DNA from: Haloterrigena sp. H1
GTDB lineage: Archaea > Halobacteriota > Halobacteria > Halobacteriales > Natrialbaceae
Direction: 5' to 3'
DNA length: 64,000 nt
Assembly: GCF_005938085.1 (NCBI RefSeq)
Contig: NZ_SMZK01000001.1
Span: forward strand, 186,001-250,000
Notes under the pieces: generated by a model
What the model saw: the letters and a program-made list of their open reading frames with translations, nothing else
What the model was told of the DNA's origin: nothing
The model's database searches: none
Shown: in pieces, positions 33,832-42,128 of the stretch
Position numbering within the stretch: position 1 is the stretch's first letter
Layout: the number at the start of each line of letters is the position of its first letter
Program-made: the position numbers and the translations under genes

Positions 33832-34731
33832 TTACAGCGTTACCAGCGGCAGCATCGCGAGGGCCCCGACGCCGAAGCCAGTGACAAGTTCTCGGTATCC
33901 GTGATTCGGCAGGTCCGAACCGGTTTCTACAGCTTCGGGGATGAACTCGGTAGCGACGAGGTAGACCATCGCACCGGCGGCGAAGCCGAAGCCGAACGGG
34001 AGAAACGACTGGGCCCACGAGACGAACGCGTAGGCGATGACGGCACCGATCGGCTGTGGGAGGCTCGAGAAGATCGCTGCGCCGACCATCCGCCAGTTCG
34101 AGAGCCCCATCGCTCGCATCGGGATGGCAATGGCGGTCCCTTCCGGGATGTTGTGAATCGAGATCGCGATCGTCATGAAGACGGCGAGGATCGGGATCGA
34201 GAACCCGAGGATCGGCAGCCCGCCGTCCATGCCGAGTTCGGCGAACGAGACGCCGACGGCGACACCTTCCGGGAAGCTGTGAATCGTGAGGATACCGAGG
34301 ATGAGCAGGAGGGTTTTCGGGTTCCCCTCGGCAACCGCTTTTGCCTCCAGTGCGTGGTCGTCGTGTGCGTGACTGCCGCCGTCGGTCTGTATCGCCTCTG
34401 TGTCGTCGCTGACGGTCGGCTCGTCGTGATCGTGCTCGACGTCGTCGCCAATGTCGACGCGGTCAAGCACCCGGTCGCCGACTTCAACCAGCACAACGCC
34501 GGCGAGCAGGCCACCCACCATCATCGTGGGGAAGCCACCTGACGCGGAAGCTAGCCCCTCGTCGACGAGGCCGAACACCGACACCGTGACCATGATGCCC
34601 GATGCGAGCCCCCAGAGGCCGACGTTCCATCGGTCGCTAAAGTCATCGATAAAGAAGAACGGCAGCGCACCGATCCCCGTGGCTATCGCGGTGATCAGCC
34701 CCGCGACGAACACTAGTATGATGGTTTCCAT
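33832..34731 (-). CDS. ZIP family metal transporter
   Basis: A 299-residue divalent metal permease with eight helices. The binuclear metal-site helices are ILTIHSFPEGVAVGVSF and ISIHNIPEGTAIAIP (HSFPEG and HNIPEG). Between helices 3 and 4 lies a His/Asp-rich cytoplasmic loop (VEHDHDEP, SHAHDDH), a typical metal-sensing loop. Zinc, iron or manganese are possible substrates. The AT-rich region upstream carries inverted repeats that could bind a metal-dependent repressor. The 160 bases between its stop and the tRNA hold nothing I recognise. Confidence 0.93.
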   Translation of the reverse strand: METIILVFVAGLITAIATGIGALPFFFIDDFSDRWNVGLWGLASGIMVTVSVFGLVDEGLASASGGFPTMMVGGLLAGVVLVEVGDRVLDRVDIGDDVEHDHDEPTVSDDTEAIQTDGGSHAHDDHALEAKAVAEGNPKTLLLILGILTIHSFPEGVAVGVSFAELGMDGGLPILGFSIPILAVFMTIAISIHNIPEGTAIAIPMRAMGLSNWRMVGAAIFSSLPQPIGAVIAYAFVSWAQSFLPFGFGFAAGAMVYLVATEFIPEAVETGSDLPNHGYRELVTGFGVGALAMLPLVTL

Positions 34732-34764
34732 GCGTATGCCTTCGTAGCGTACCGTGCCAAAGAA

Positions 34765-34830
34765 ACCTTTCGATTTAGAAAATAATATTTTTGTCGCCCT
34801 AAAAATCCTATCCGGTAAGGAAGGATAGTT
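34765..34830. promoter_or_regulatory. AT-rich promoter of the ZIP transporter with a CTATCC/GGATAG repeat
   Basis: A strongly AT-rich stretch (about 34766-34807, including AAAATAATATTTTT) precedes the minus-strand ZIP start. Farther upstream, CTATCC (34808-34813) and GGATAG (34823-34828) form an inverted repeat around nine bases. Position and symmetry fit a regulated promoter; the regulator is not identified. Confidence 0.45.
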
Positions 34831-34946
34831 TTTGCGAGCCTAGAACTACGCTGGTATAGTAGTCTCCCGTCGAATCGCGACCCCTGCGCCTGCGTCCCGT
34901 CCGCTCGAGCGCAAACTCTCAATAGTCGGGCCATCAACACGAGCGT

Positions 34947-35612
34947 ATGGACGGTCGCCTGCGGCAGCTCCTCGTCGATCCTGCGGCGTTTTTCGACGCC
35001 GAAGCGCCCGCGCTCTCGCAGTCGGTCGGCGTGCTCATCGCGACTGAGGCGGTGTGTCTTGGGGTGCTCCCGCCGGTACTCTCGCTGCTCGAGTCGCCGG
35101 TGGTCCCCGACGAGGTGGTTTTCGATGCGTTTCCGCCGATCCAGTACGTCATGTCCGGGTGGGAGGTATCCATCCCGGGAATTGTGGCGATTCTCCTCGT
35201 GGCGGTGCTCGCGTTGCCGTTGATCGCCTGGATTGCGTTTACGGCAGTGTTTTACCTGCTCTCGTGGCCGATCGCGAGCGAATCCGGATTCGACCGAACG
35301 GCCAGTCTCATCGCTTGGGGGTTCGTTCCCCAGCTCCTCGCGAGCGGCGTGACACTCGTGGCGCTGGTAGCTGCGTTCCCGGCGACGCCGATCGAGCTCT
35401 GGCGGATCGGCGTTACGATTCCGGCACGGCTCTACGCGTCACCGCCCGGGTTCGATCCGCTCTTTGCGGTGACGGCCGTCGTCGGCGTGGGCTGTACGCT
35501 CTGGTCGGGCTATCTGTGGGCCCACGCCATTGCCGCGGCTCGCGGGGTGACGCTTCGACAAGGCCTCGCCGTCGTCGCCGTGCCGACGATACTCGTCGTC
35601 GGCCCGATCTGA
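34947..35612 (+). CDS. Yip1-family membrane protein
   Basis: A 221-residue protein with an N-terminal cytoplasmic stretch LRQLLVDPAAFFDAEAP, the hallmark of archaeal Yip1-domain proteins, and five hydrophobic helices (about residues 26-48, 75-105, 112-145, 168-190, 198-220). A conserved S-x-L-I-A-W-G-F-V-P-Q-L-L segment lies near the third helix. Its function in archaea is unknown. It appears to be a single gene. Confidence 0.82.
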   Translation: MDGRLRQLLVDPAAFFDAEAPALSQSVGVLIATEAVCLGVLPPVLSLLESPVVPDEVVFDAFPPIQYVMSGWEVSIPGIVAILLVAVLALPLIAWIAFTAVFYLLSWPIASESGFDRTASLIAWGFVPQLLASGVTLVALVAAFPATPIELWRIGVTIPARLYASPPGFDPLFAVTAVVGVGCTLWSGYLWAHAIAAARGVTLRQGLAVVAVPTILVVGPI

Positions 35613-35692
35613 GCCACTAACATCGGTGTTACGTGGTTGCTCCGGGGTCGCTGCTAGATTGATACGTCTGCAGTAACATTGTGTAACTACAG

Positions 35693-36346
35693 ATGAGCGA
35701 CGAGACGACTCCGGACGACGTATCAGTGATCGTTGTCGGCGGCGGCCCCGCCGGACTGAGTGCAGCCCTCTTTACAGTGAAAAACGGCCTCGAGACGACG
35801 GTGTTCGACACCGACGAGACGTGGATGCACAAGGCCCACCTGTTCAACTACCTCGGGGTCGGCTCGGTCGGCGGCAGCGAGTTCATGGCGACGGCCCGCC
35901 AGCAAGTCGACGACTTCGGCGTCGACCGCCGACAAGACGAGGCAGTGACCGCGGTCAGCGAAGCCGACGACGGCTTCGTCGTCGAGACCAGCGTTGCGTC
36001 GGAGACGCAACGAGCAGACGGCGAAGCCGTCGACGCTGACGACGAGCACGAGGCCGACTTCGTCGTGCTCGCGACCGGTGCGAATCGCGACCTCGCCGAC
36101 GAGTTGGGCTGTGCGTTCGACGACGACGACACCGTCGATGTCGGCGTCGACATGGAGACGAGCGTCGACGGCGCGTACGCGACCGGCGCGATGGTCCGCC
36201 CCGAGGAGTGGCAGGCCGCCATCTCCGTGGGCGACGGTGCTGCCGCCGCGCTCAACATCCTCTCGACGGTGAAGGGCGAACACTACCACGACTTCGACGT
36301 CCCTGCCGATGCCGAGCGCGTTTTCGGCGAGCACGTCGCGGAGTAA
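35693..36346 (+). CDS. Short FAD-binding thioredoxin-reductase-like protein
   Basis: At 217 residues this is shorter than thioredoxin reductase (about 310-340). It has the FAD motif VIVVGGGPAGLSAALFTVKN (about residues 12-31) and a C-terminal FAD-closing region with GAYATGAMVRPEEWQAAISV and GDGAAAALNILS. The NADPH-binding domain and the redox CxxC are missing, so it cannot act as a classical reductase alone. An acidic segment sits where the missing domain would be. Haloarchaea often encode such short forms; a ferredoxin or other partner may supply electrons. Confidence 0.8.
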   Translation: MSDETTPDDVSVIVVGGGPAGLSAALFTVKNGLETTVFDTDETWMHKAHLFNYLGVGSVGGSEFMATARQQVDDFGVDRRQDEAVTAVSEADDGFVVETSVASETQRADGEAVDADDEHEADFVVLATGANRDLADELGCAFDDDDTVDVGVDMETSVDGAYATGAMVRPEEWQAAISVGDGAAAALNILSTVKGEHYHDFDVPADAERVFGEHVAE

Positions 36347-36387
36347 CCGCGACGCCAGCCGACTGAACCGACTCACACAACCCTACT

Positions 36388-37008
36388 ATGTCTCACGACG
36401 AACCCACTCCAGTCACGCACGAACTGCCCGACAGCCCCGTCCACACGTCGGGAACCGACCACATCACGATCTGGGGGAGCAACGAGGAAGACACGATCGA
36501 GTTCTACCAAGACCTGCTCGGGATGCCGCTGGTGTTGCGCCAGCCGAACCTCGACGATCCCTCACAGACCCACCTATTCTTCGATACAGGTGACGGTCGC
36601 ATTCTGACCTTCTTCGTCAGCGACGACCGTCCGTCCGCCCGCGGTCAGCGCGCCGGCGTCGGCGCGGTGCATCACCTCTGTTTCAGTATCGACCCCGACG
36701 AGTACGAGGAGACGATGCAGGCCCTCGAGGACGCCGACCACGGCTACAACGTCTTCGACCGGGGCATCTTCCACTCGATCTACACCCGCGACAACAACGG
36801 TCTCGTGATCGAGCTCTCGACGGACAAATACGAGATCCCCGACGACCGTCGCGGCGAAGTGCTGGCCAAAGCTCAGGAACTCCGTGAGGACGACGGGGCC
36901 GACTATGCCAAAGACGAGCACCTCCGCGGCGCGATCGAGGCCGTCGGACTCGAGGTCGTCGAACACGACCTGCCCGACGCCAGCGCCGGCGTCGGTGGTC
37001 TCGAATGA
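36388..37008 (+). CDS. VOC-superfamily (glyoxalase/dioxygenase-like) protein
   Basis: A 206-residue protein with a VOC metal-binding fold. Probable metal ligands are His in GTDHITIWG (about residue 27), His in GAVHHLCFSI (about 94-95) and Glu in GLVIELST. EEDTIEFYQDLLGMPLVLRQ is the typical first-module helix. VOC enzymes include glyoxalase I and extradiol dioxygenases; the reaction is not assigned. Its stop overlaps the start of an esterase gene, an arrangement that recurs in haloarchaea and suggests linked steps. Confidence 0.86.
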   Translation: MSHDEPTPVTHELPDSPVHTSGTDHITIWGSNEEDTIEFYQDLLGMPLVLRQPNLDDPSQTHLFFDTGDGRILTFFVSDDRPSARGQRAGVGAVHHLCFSIDPDEYEETMQALEDADHGYNVFDRGIFHSIYTRDNNGLVIELSTDKYEIPDDRRGEVLAKAQELREDDGADYAKDEHLRGAIEAVGLEVVEHDLPDASAGVGGLE

Positions 37009-37661
37009 GCGCCGGCGAGCGCGTCGACGGCCCCCATCAGGGCCAGCAACTCGTTACTGGCGGGACCGCCCTCGAAGACGCCGAGGCGGCACTCGTGTGC
37101 ATCCACGGCCGCGGGGCGACCGCCCGTGGGATGATCCAGTTAGCCGACGAGGTCCATCAGGAGAGTGTCGCCGCCCTCGCGCCGCAAGCAGCCCGCCGGA
37201 CGTGGTACCCGAACTCGTTTCTCGAACCCGTCGAGCGAAACGAACCCGGTCGCAGCTCGGGATTGCAGGCGATCAGCGACGCGATCGCCGCGGCGAACGA
37301 CGCGGGAATCCCGACCGACCAGGTTATGCTGGTCGGCTTCTCGCAAGGAGCCTGCCTCGCCAGCGAATACCTCGCGCGCAATCCACGCCGCTACGGCGGG
37401 CTGGCTGCGCTCAGTGGAGGCCTCATTGGCGAGAAACTGGACGATGGATATCCCGGCGATCTCGAGGGGACGCCGGTCTTCTTCGGCTGTAGCGACGTCG
37501 ACCCCCACATTCCCGAAGAACGGGTCCACGAGACGGCCGCCGTCTTCGAGTCGATGAACGCCGATGTGACGAAACGTCTCTACGAAGGGATGGGCCACGG
37601 CGTCAACGAAGACGAACTCGCGGCCGTCTCAGAAATGGTTGCGGCCCTCACCGACGACTGA
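37005..37661 (+). CDS. Phospholipase/carboxylesterase-type alpha/beta hydrolase
   Basis: A 218-residue serine hydrolase of the COG0400 type. Catalytic Ser is in MLVGFSQGACLASEY, Asp in FFGCSDVDPHIPEERV and His in YEGMGHGVNEDE; the oxyanion region is VCIHGRGATARGMIQL. It starts within the last codons of the VOC gene (ATGA). Substrates of this class are small esters or thioesters. Confidence 0.9.
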   Translation: MSAGERVDGPHQGQQLVTGGTALEDAEAALVCIHGRGATARGMIQLADEVHQESVAALAPQAARRTWYPNSFLEPVERNEPGRSSGLQAISDAIAAANDAGIPTDQVMLVGFSQGACLASEYLARNPRRYGGLAALSGGLIGEKLDDGYPGDLEGTPVFFGCSDVDPHIPEERVHETAAVFESMNADVTKRLYEGMGHGVNEDELAAVSEMVAALTDD

Positions 37662-37690
37662 TTGCGACCGCGCTCACGATTCGGCTCCGC

Positions 37691-38107
37691 TCAGCGGAAG
37701 ACGGTCACCGGGATGGGTGCACGACGGACGATCTTCTCCGCGACGCTGCCGAGCAGGACCCGTGAGAGCCCGGACCGGCCGTGGCTCCCGATGATGATGT
37801 GGTCGATATCGTTGTCCTCTGCGAAGCGGACGACCTCGCGTGCGGGCTTTCCAACGGCGGTTTCGGTCCGAAAGTCGGTGTCCGGGTCACTGACGATTTC
37901 CTGGATCTCTTCTGGCAGTTCCTCGGAGACTTTCTCCTCGCGGTCACGGAACAGCTCCTGTGCAGCCATGATCCCGGCTCCCGTGGAACCGTCCGCCGCT
38001 TCGATGACGCGCAACAACACGATTTCCTCGTCGGGATACGTGGTGAACGCGTGTTCGACTGCCTTCTGTGCGGGCGCGGAACCGTCGTACGCGACGAGTA
38101 TTGCCAT
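37691..38107 (-). CDS. Universal stress protein (UspA family)
   Basis: A 138-residue Usp protein. The ATP-binding pattern G-2x-G-9x-G-S is present in GSHGRSGLSRVLLGSVAEKI, with the family start MAILVAYDGSAPAQKAVEHA and ending RRAPIPVTVFR. It probably works as a dimer. Convergent with the esterase gene. Confidence 0.94.
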   Translation of the reverse strand: MAILVAYDGSAPAQKAVEHAFTTYPDEEIVLLRVIEAADGSTGAGIMAAQELFRDREEKVSEELPEEIQEIVSDPDTDFRTETAVGKPAREVVRFAEDNDIDHIIIGSHGRSGLSRVLLGSVAEKIVRRAPIPVTVFR

Positions 38108-38228
38108 ACCCCTGATCGGCGTTTCAGAACCATAAACCCGCCCGATGGCGACCGATCGGCTTCGCGGCTCGCTCCCTTCGTGAAAACGGTTCGATGAAAC
38201 AGCCTCGAGAACGGAGCGCGTCGCGTCT

Positions 38229-38264
38229 CGCGGTTCGGAGCGAACGAAGTGAGCGAGAACCGCG
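38229..38264 (-). terminator. Hairpin after the aminopeptidase stop codon
   Basis: CGCGGTTC (38229-38236) and GAACCGCG (38257-38264) are exact reverse complements and lie immediately beyond the aminopeptidase stop. The loop holds a second pairing GAGCGAAC/GTGAGC-like core. A likely 3' end structure; no strong U-tract follows. Confidence 0.5.
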
Positions 38265-39359
38265 CTACCCTTCGAAGCCGTCTTCGAATCGGAACGTCCC
38301 GTTGCGCTGGACGACCTCGCCGTCGACTTCGATGAACGAATCTTCGCTCATGTCGACGATCATGTCGACGTGGACCGCCGAATCGTTCTGTTCGTTGTCC
38401 TCGCCGACGGTGTCGTCGTAGGCCCGGCCGACGGCCATGTGGACGGTGTCTCCCATTTTCTCGTCGAACAGCATGTTGTAGGTAAACTGGTCGATGTCGC
38501 GGTTCATCCCGATGCCGAGTTCGCCGAGTCGGCGCGCACCGTCGTCGGTGTTGAGGACCTCCGTGAGGACGTCCTCGTTTTTCGCCGCCGAATGGTCGAC
38601 GACTTCGCCACCTTCGAACTCGAGGGAGACGTCCGTAATCTCGCGACCCTGGTGGTACAGCGGCATGTCGAACAGGACCTCACCCTCGACGCTGTCGGGC
38701 TGGGGCGCGGTAAAGACCTCGCCGCCGGGGAGGTTGTGTTCGCCGTGGTCGTTCAGCGTCGGATTGCCCGCGACGGACATGGTCACGTCGGTCGTGTCGC
38801 CGCTTTTGATGCGGACCTCGTCGGCGGGGTCCATGATCTCGACCATGTGTTCCTGATGTTCGCGCTGGGCTTCCCAGTCTTTGTTGACGGCGTCCCAGAC
38901 GAAGTTCTCGTAGCCTTCGGTGCTCATCTCTGCAAGCTGGGCGTTGGCTGGCGCGGGGAACTGCGTGAGACACCAGCGTTTTGAGAGCCGTTCCTCGAGG
39001 ATGGGGCGGTGGGCCTGCTGGTGGGCGGCGCTGATCTCGGGGTCGACGTCGCTGGTCTGGGTGACGTTGTCGCTTGCCCGGATCGCGATGTAGACGTCGC
39101 TGTGCTCGACGAGCGCGCGTTCGTGTTCGGGCGTCTCGAACTCGCCGTCGGACGCCCGCAGGAAGGCCCGCTGGCTGCGCTTGCCGGTCCGCTGACTCGT
39201 GGTCACGGGGTTTGCTCCCTGATCGCCGATCACTTCGTGGAGCGCGACGACCAGGTCCTCGGCGACCGGATGGGCGTCGATGATGACGTTGTCACCCTCC
39301 TCTAAGTCGACCGAGTGATTCGCGATAATCTCGGCGTGCTCCCGAATACGTGGATCCAT
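38265..39359 (-). CDS. Aminopeptidase, M29 (aminopeptidase T) family
   Basis: A 364-residue metallopeptidase of clan M29, which removes N-terminal residues using two metal ions. Typical parts are MDPRIREHAEIIANHSVDLE, ISAAHQQAHRPILEERLSKR, NLPGGEVFTAPQPDSVEGEV with the metal Glu, GELGIGMNRDI and the C-terminal HVDMIVDMS. The length is usual. It is followed by a hairpin and preceded by a short gene for a membrane peptide. Confidence 0.93.
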   Translation of the reverse strand: MDPRIREHAEIIANHSVDLEEGDNVIIDAHPVAEDLVVALHEVIGDQGANPVTTSQRTGKRSQRAFLRASDGEFETPEHERALVEHSDVYIAIRASDNVTQTSDVDPEISAAHQQAHRPILEERLSKRWCLTQFPAPANAQLAEMSTEGYENFVWDAVNKDWEAQREHQEHMVEIMDPADEVRIKSGDTTDVTMSVAGNPTLNDHGEHNLPGGEVFTAPQPDSVEGEVLFDMPLYHQGREITDVSLEFEGGEVVDHSAAKNEDVLTEVLNTDDGARRLGELGIGMNRDIDQFTYNMLFDEKMGDTVHMAVGRAYDDTVGEDNEQNDSAVHVDMIVDMSEDSFIEVDGEVVQRNGTFRFEDGFEG

Positions 39360-39433
39360 GTCCCGGTATTAGAAGGGGAGGGAAAAAACGGTTCGTGATG
39401 CGGAGCGTCGCCGACGTGTGGCGTCTGCCGTCG

Positions 39434-39580
39434 TCAGCGCTCGCCGCGCATCCCATCGCGGAACTCGAGAACGGTCCGGCGCAAAAGAAGATACGCGAAA
39501 AAGACCAGCGACAGCAAAATGGCGACGACCGCGATGATCACGGGATCGTCGGGGAGGAGACCGATGATGGAATCAAGCAT
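39434..39580 (-). CDS. 48-residue single-pass membrane protein
   Basis: A short open frame from ATG 39580 to TGA 39434-39436. The product starts MLDSIIGLLPDDPVIIAVVA, continues with a hydrophobic helix ILLSLVFFAYLLL, and ends in a basic/acidic tail RRTVLEFRDGMRGER. The layout (acidic outside end, helix, positive cytoplasmic tail) is that of a true membrane miniprotein. It lies 74 bases upstream of the aminopeptidase start on the same strand. Function unknown. Confidence 0.65.
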   Translation of the reverse strand: MLDSIIGLLPDDPVIIAVVAILLSLVFFAYLLLRRTVLEFRDGMRGER

Positions 39581-39943
39581 ACGCGGCCGCTACACTGTCA
39601 CTGTGGTTAACCGTTTCGACCTCGGCCGGTTGTATCCGTGCCGCCGTTCCGGTAACTAAAATCGGAATTTCAGCTTGCGCCGACTATAACGTGGCGCAGC
39701 CCCTTCGTTTAGATAGGCCTCGACGCAGGCGGCCACGGTACCGCGGTGACCGCGAACTCGAGGCCTGTCGCCCTCCCCTGCGACCGTACTCGATCGTCTG
39801 CCCTGCCATCTGACAGCCGGCCGCTCGCTGACGGCCGGTCACCCTCTGACAGCCGCTGTAAGCCACTCCCCGCTGACGTTGCGCGCTGGTCCCGCGGCGC
39901 GTTCAGCCACGCTCCGCGTTCGGACCCTGTTTCTGTCCCCGAG
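39581..39943. other. Gene-free gap with short CTGACAGCCG repeats
   Basis: No supported gene in 363 bp. Near 39805-39860 the decamer CTGACAGCCG occurs twice, with GCCGGCCG and CGGCCGG blocks between, forming a GC-rich possible fold. An AT-richer patch (AACTAAAATCGGAATTTC) lies at about 39654-39671. No RNA gene could be recognised. Confidence 0.4.
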
Positions 39944-40459
39944 TCACGCCGGTCGAACCTCGAACGACTCGATCGGTGTCCCGTCCGGCTGTCGGATCGA
40001 CCCCTCGAGAGCGCCATCGTCGCCTTCCTCGAGGACAGCAAATCCAGGCCGGTTCCCGCGTGGATCGGCGTGACTGCCGGGATTGAGCAGACTAACATCG
40101 GCGGTCTCGACGACCGTCGGCCGGTGGCTGTGTCCGAAGACGACGAGGTCGGCACCGCGAGAGCGGCCGAACATCGCGAGTCCGGTCTCGCCACCGTCCT
40201 GTCGGTGCGTGACGGCGATGCGAACGCCGCCCACCTCGACGACGCGAGCCGTCGGCAGGCGCTCTCGAACTGCGGCGCTGTCGGCGTTTCCGTGGACCGC
40301 GAAGAAACGGTCACACTCCGCCTGGAAGGCCTCGAGTGCGGCCTCGCTCGTGAAATCGCCCGCGTGGACGACGACGTCGGCCTCGCGTGCGGCGCTCAGG
40401 GCCTCGCCCTCGAGTTCGTGGCCGGCAGTGCTGTGGGTATCGGAGAAGATTGCGATCAT
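39944..40459 (-). CDS. YfcE/MJ0936-type metallophosphoesterase
   Basis: A 171-residue calcineurin-like phosphoesterase. The metal-binding motifs appear in order: MIAIFSDTHS (DxH), VVVHAGDFTS (GD), AVHGNAD (GNxD) and VVFGHSHRP (GHxH) with an intermediate VTHRQDG. Family members hydrolyse phosphodiesters in vitro. It is divergent from the CDF transporter. The start ATG 40459 is clear. Confidence 0.93.
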   Translation of the reverse strand: MIAIFSDTHSTAGHELEGEALSAAREADVVVHAGDFTSEAALEAFQAECDRFFAVHGNADSAAVRERLPTARVVEVGGVRIAVTHRQDGGETGLAMFGRSRGADLVVFGHSHRPTVVETADVSLLNPGSHADPRGNRPGFAVLEEGDDGALEGSIRQPDGTPIESFEVRPA

Positions 40460-40614
40460 GGTCGTCGTTCGTCCGTCACTGACAGGTTCCTTTCGGATGC
40501 GATCGCTGCTGTTCGCGATCCGGGTGACACGATGCTGTTTCCGTCACCAGAGGGGGATGTGACCGGCTCTAGGATGGCTTATATTTTTGGGTGCCCCGTC
40601 CGTAGTCGTCGTCG

Positions 40615-41559
40615 ATGGCCAGTAGCACTTCCGTCGTCCTCGCCGCGCTGTTCGCGAACGCCGCGATCGCGGCGCTGAAGTTCGGCGGGTTTCTGTTGAC
40701 CGGCAGTCCTGCGATGCTTTCGGAAACGTATCACTCAGTTTCGGATACGGGCAATCAGATCTTCCTGCTGATCGGGATCAAGTACGGCGCACAGGAGGCG
40801 ACCCGGAGCCATCCGTTCGGCCACGGCAAAGCCCAGTTCTTCTATAGCCTGCTGGTCAGCGTCATGCTCTTTGGCATCGCCGGCTGGGAGAGCGCACGCC
40901 ACGGGATCAGCGCGCTGCGAGAAGGCGGTGTCCACCGTGCCAGCGAGGACGTCACGCTACTGGGGCAGACGTTCGATCCGATCTACGTCAACTACGCCGT
41001 GTTACTTGGGGCGATCGCTTTTGAGTCCTACGCGCTCTGGAAGGCCTATCAGGGGATCAGCCGCCAGATGGACGAGTACGGCTGGACGACCTTCCGCGAA
41101 GCGTTTCGCAAGACCAGCGACGTGACGACGCTGACCGCGCTCACCGAGGACACCATCGCGCTCTCGGGTGCGGGGATCGCTCTCTTCGGCATTTATCTCA
41201 CGCGAGTCACCGAAAACCCGATGTACGACGCCGGCGCGGCGCTCATTATCGGGATCATGCTCATGGGCTTTGCCGTCGCGCTCGCTTGGGAGAACAAGCG
41301 GCTCATCCTCGGCGAGAGCCTCCCGAAAGCCGCCGAGGACGAACTGCGGGCGATCGTCAGGGAGTGGGACGGCGTCACCGAACTCGTCGACTTTCGGACC
41401 GTCTACTTTGGGGCCGAAGAACTGCTCGTCACCGCCGACGTGGCCTTCGAACCCGACCTCGACGCCGAAACGATCGACGACCGTATTACCGACCTCGAGC
41501 GCGCTCTGAAAGCCCACGACGACCAGGTCCAGCGCGTCTACATCGAACCCGAAACGTAG
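40615..41559 (+). CDS. Cation diffusion facilitator (CDF) family transporter
   Basis: A 314-residue metal efflux protein with six helices and a C-terminal cytoplasmic domain (about residues 225-314). Helix 2 carries AMLSETYHSVSDTGNQIFLL (metal His and Asp), followed by the family loop HPFGHGKAQFFYSLLVSVML. In helix 5 the usual HxxxD is replaced by ALTEDTIALSGAGIAL (E and D), the pattern of the ZnT9/SLC30A9-like subgroup. GGCTTATATTTTTGG at about 40574-40588 is a strong TATA box before ATG 40615. Confidence 0.9.
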   Translation: MASSTSVVLAALFANAAIAALKFGGFLLTGSPAMLSETYHSVSDTGNQIFLLIGIKYGAQEATRSHPFGHGKAQFFYSLLVSVMLFGIAGWESARHGISALREGGVHRASEDVTLLGQTFDPIYVNYAVLLGAIAFESYALWKAYQGISRQMDEYGWTTFREAFRKTSDVTTLTALTEDTIALSGAGIALFGIYLTRVTENPMYDAGAALIIGIMLMGFAVALAWENKRLILGESLPKAAEDELRAIVREWDGVTELVDFRTVYFGAEELLVTADVAFEPDLDAETIDDRITDLERALKAHDDQVQRVYIEPET

Positions 41560-41574
41560 CGACGCCCGCACTAC

Positions 41575-41985
41575 CTAGTCGCCAGTTTCCTCGTTCCGAT
41601 CGTCGTAGACGGCGGCCACCGACGATCCCGGCGGCTGGTCGTTCAGCACTGCCGTGACCGTCGTTTCCTCGAGATCCACTGTCGAGTGGAGTCGCTGCCA
41701 CTCGTTCCCGGTTTCGACGGCGACCGCGACATCGGTCGGGCTCGCCCCCGGCGGCAGCGCCGTCGGATCGTAGTCGAGTGTGATCCGGATCGCCTCGACC
41801 GCTCGAAGCTCGTCGCACGCGACGAGGTCGACAGGCGCACTCAGCGCAGCCGCCGGCACCTCGTTGTCGCTTCGGCTGAGGCCGAACGTCTCCGGGACCA
41901 CGGTCGCCACGACGGCGACGCGGGCACCCACCTGCTCGAGGCTGTATTCCGCGACGGTACTGGCATCGTATCCAGGGATTGCCAT
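41575..41985 (-). CDS. Protein of unknown function, beta-rich
   Basis: A 136-residue protein beginning MAIPGYDASTVAEYSLEQVG. No family is recognised. The middle alternates hydrophobic residues in a beta-sandwich manner (ARVAVVATVVPETFG, AIRITLDYDPTALPPGASPT) and ends TAVLNDQPPGSSVAAVYDDR. It may be a small immunoglobulin-like or surface-associated domain; no signal peptide is present. ATG 41985 is used since upstream sequence in the frame is arginine- and cysteine-rich and unlike the rest. Confidence 0.6.
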   Translation of the reverse strand: MAIPGYDASTVAEYSLEQVGARVAVVATVVPETFGLSRSDNEVPAAALSAPVDLVACDELRAVEAIRITLDYDPTALPPGASPTDVAVAVETGNEWQRLHSTVDLEETTVTAVLNDQPPGSSVAAVYDDRNEETGD

Positions 41986-42128
41986 ACCGGAGGCAGCGTC
42001 TCGAGAGACATGGCCCTGTACCACGCGGTTGCCGGCCGGTCGGATGAAAGGCCGTGCCCTCCGCTGATCGGAGACTGACGACCAATCGAGACGAACGTTT
42101 TTATCGCAGCACGAACCACTCACGGACT

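Noticed and set aside
39800..39865. CTGACAGCCG repeats as a structured RNA
   Set aside because: Only two copies and no consistent fold; recorded as gap content instead.
40465..40500. CACTGACAGGTTCC as a possible fifth copy of the palindromic repeat
   Set aside because: Only about ten bases match and no second arm is present.
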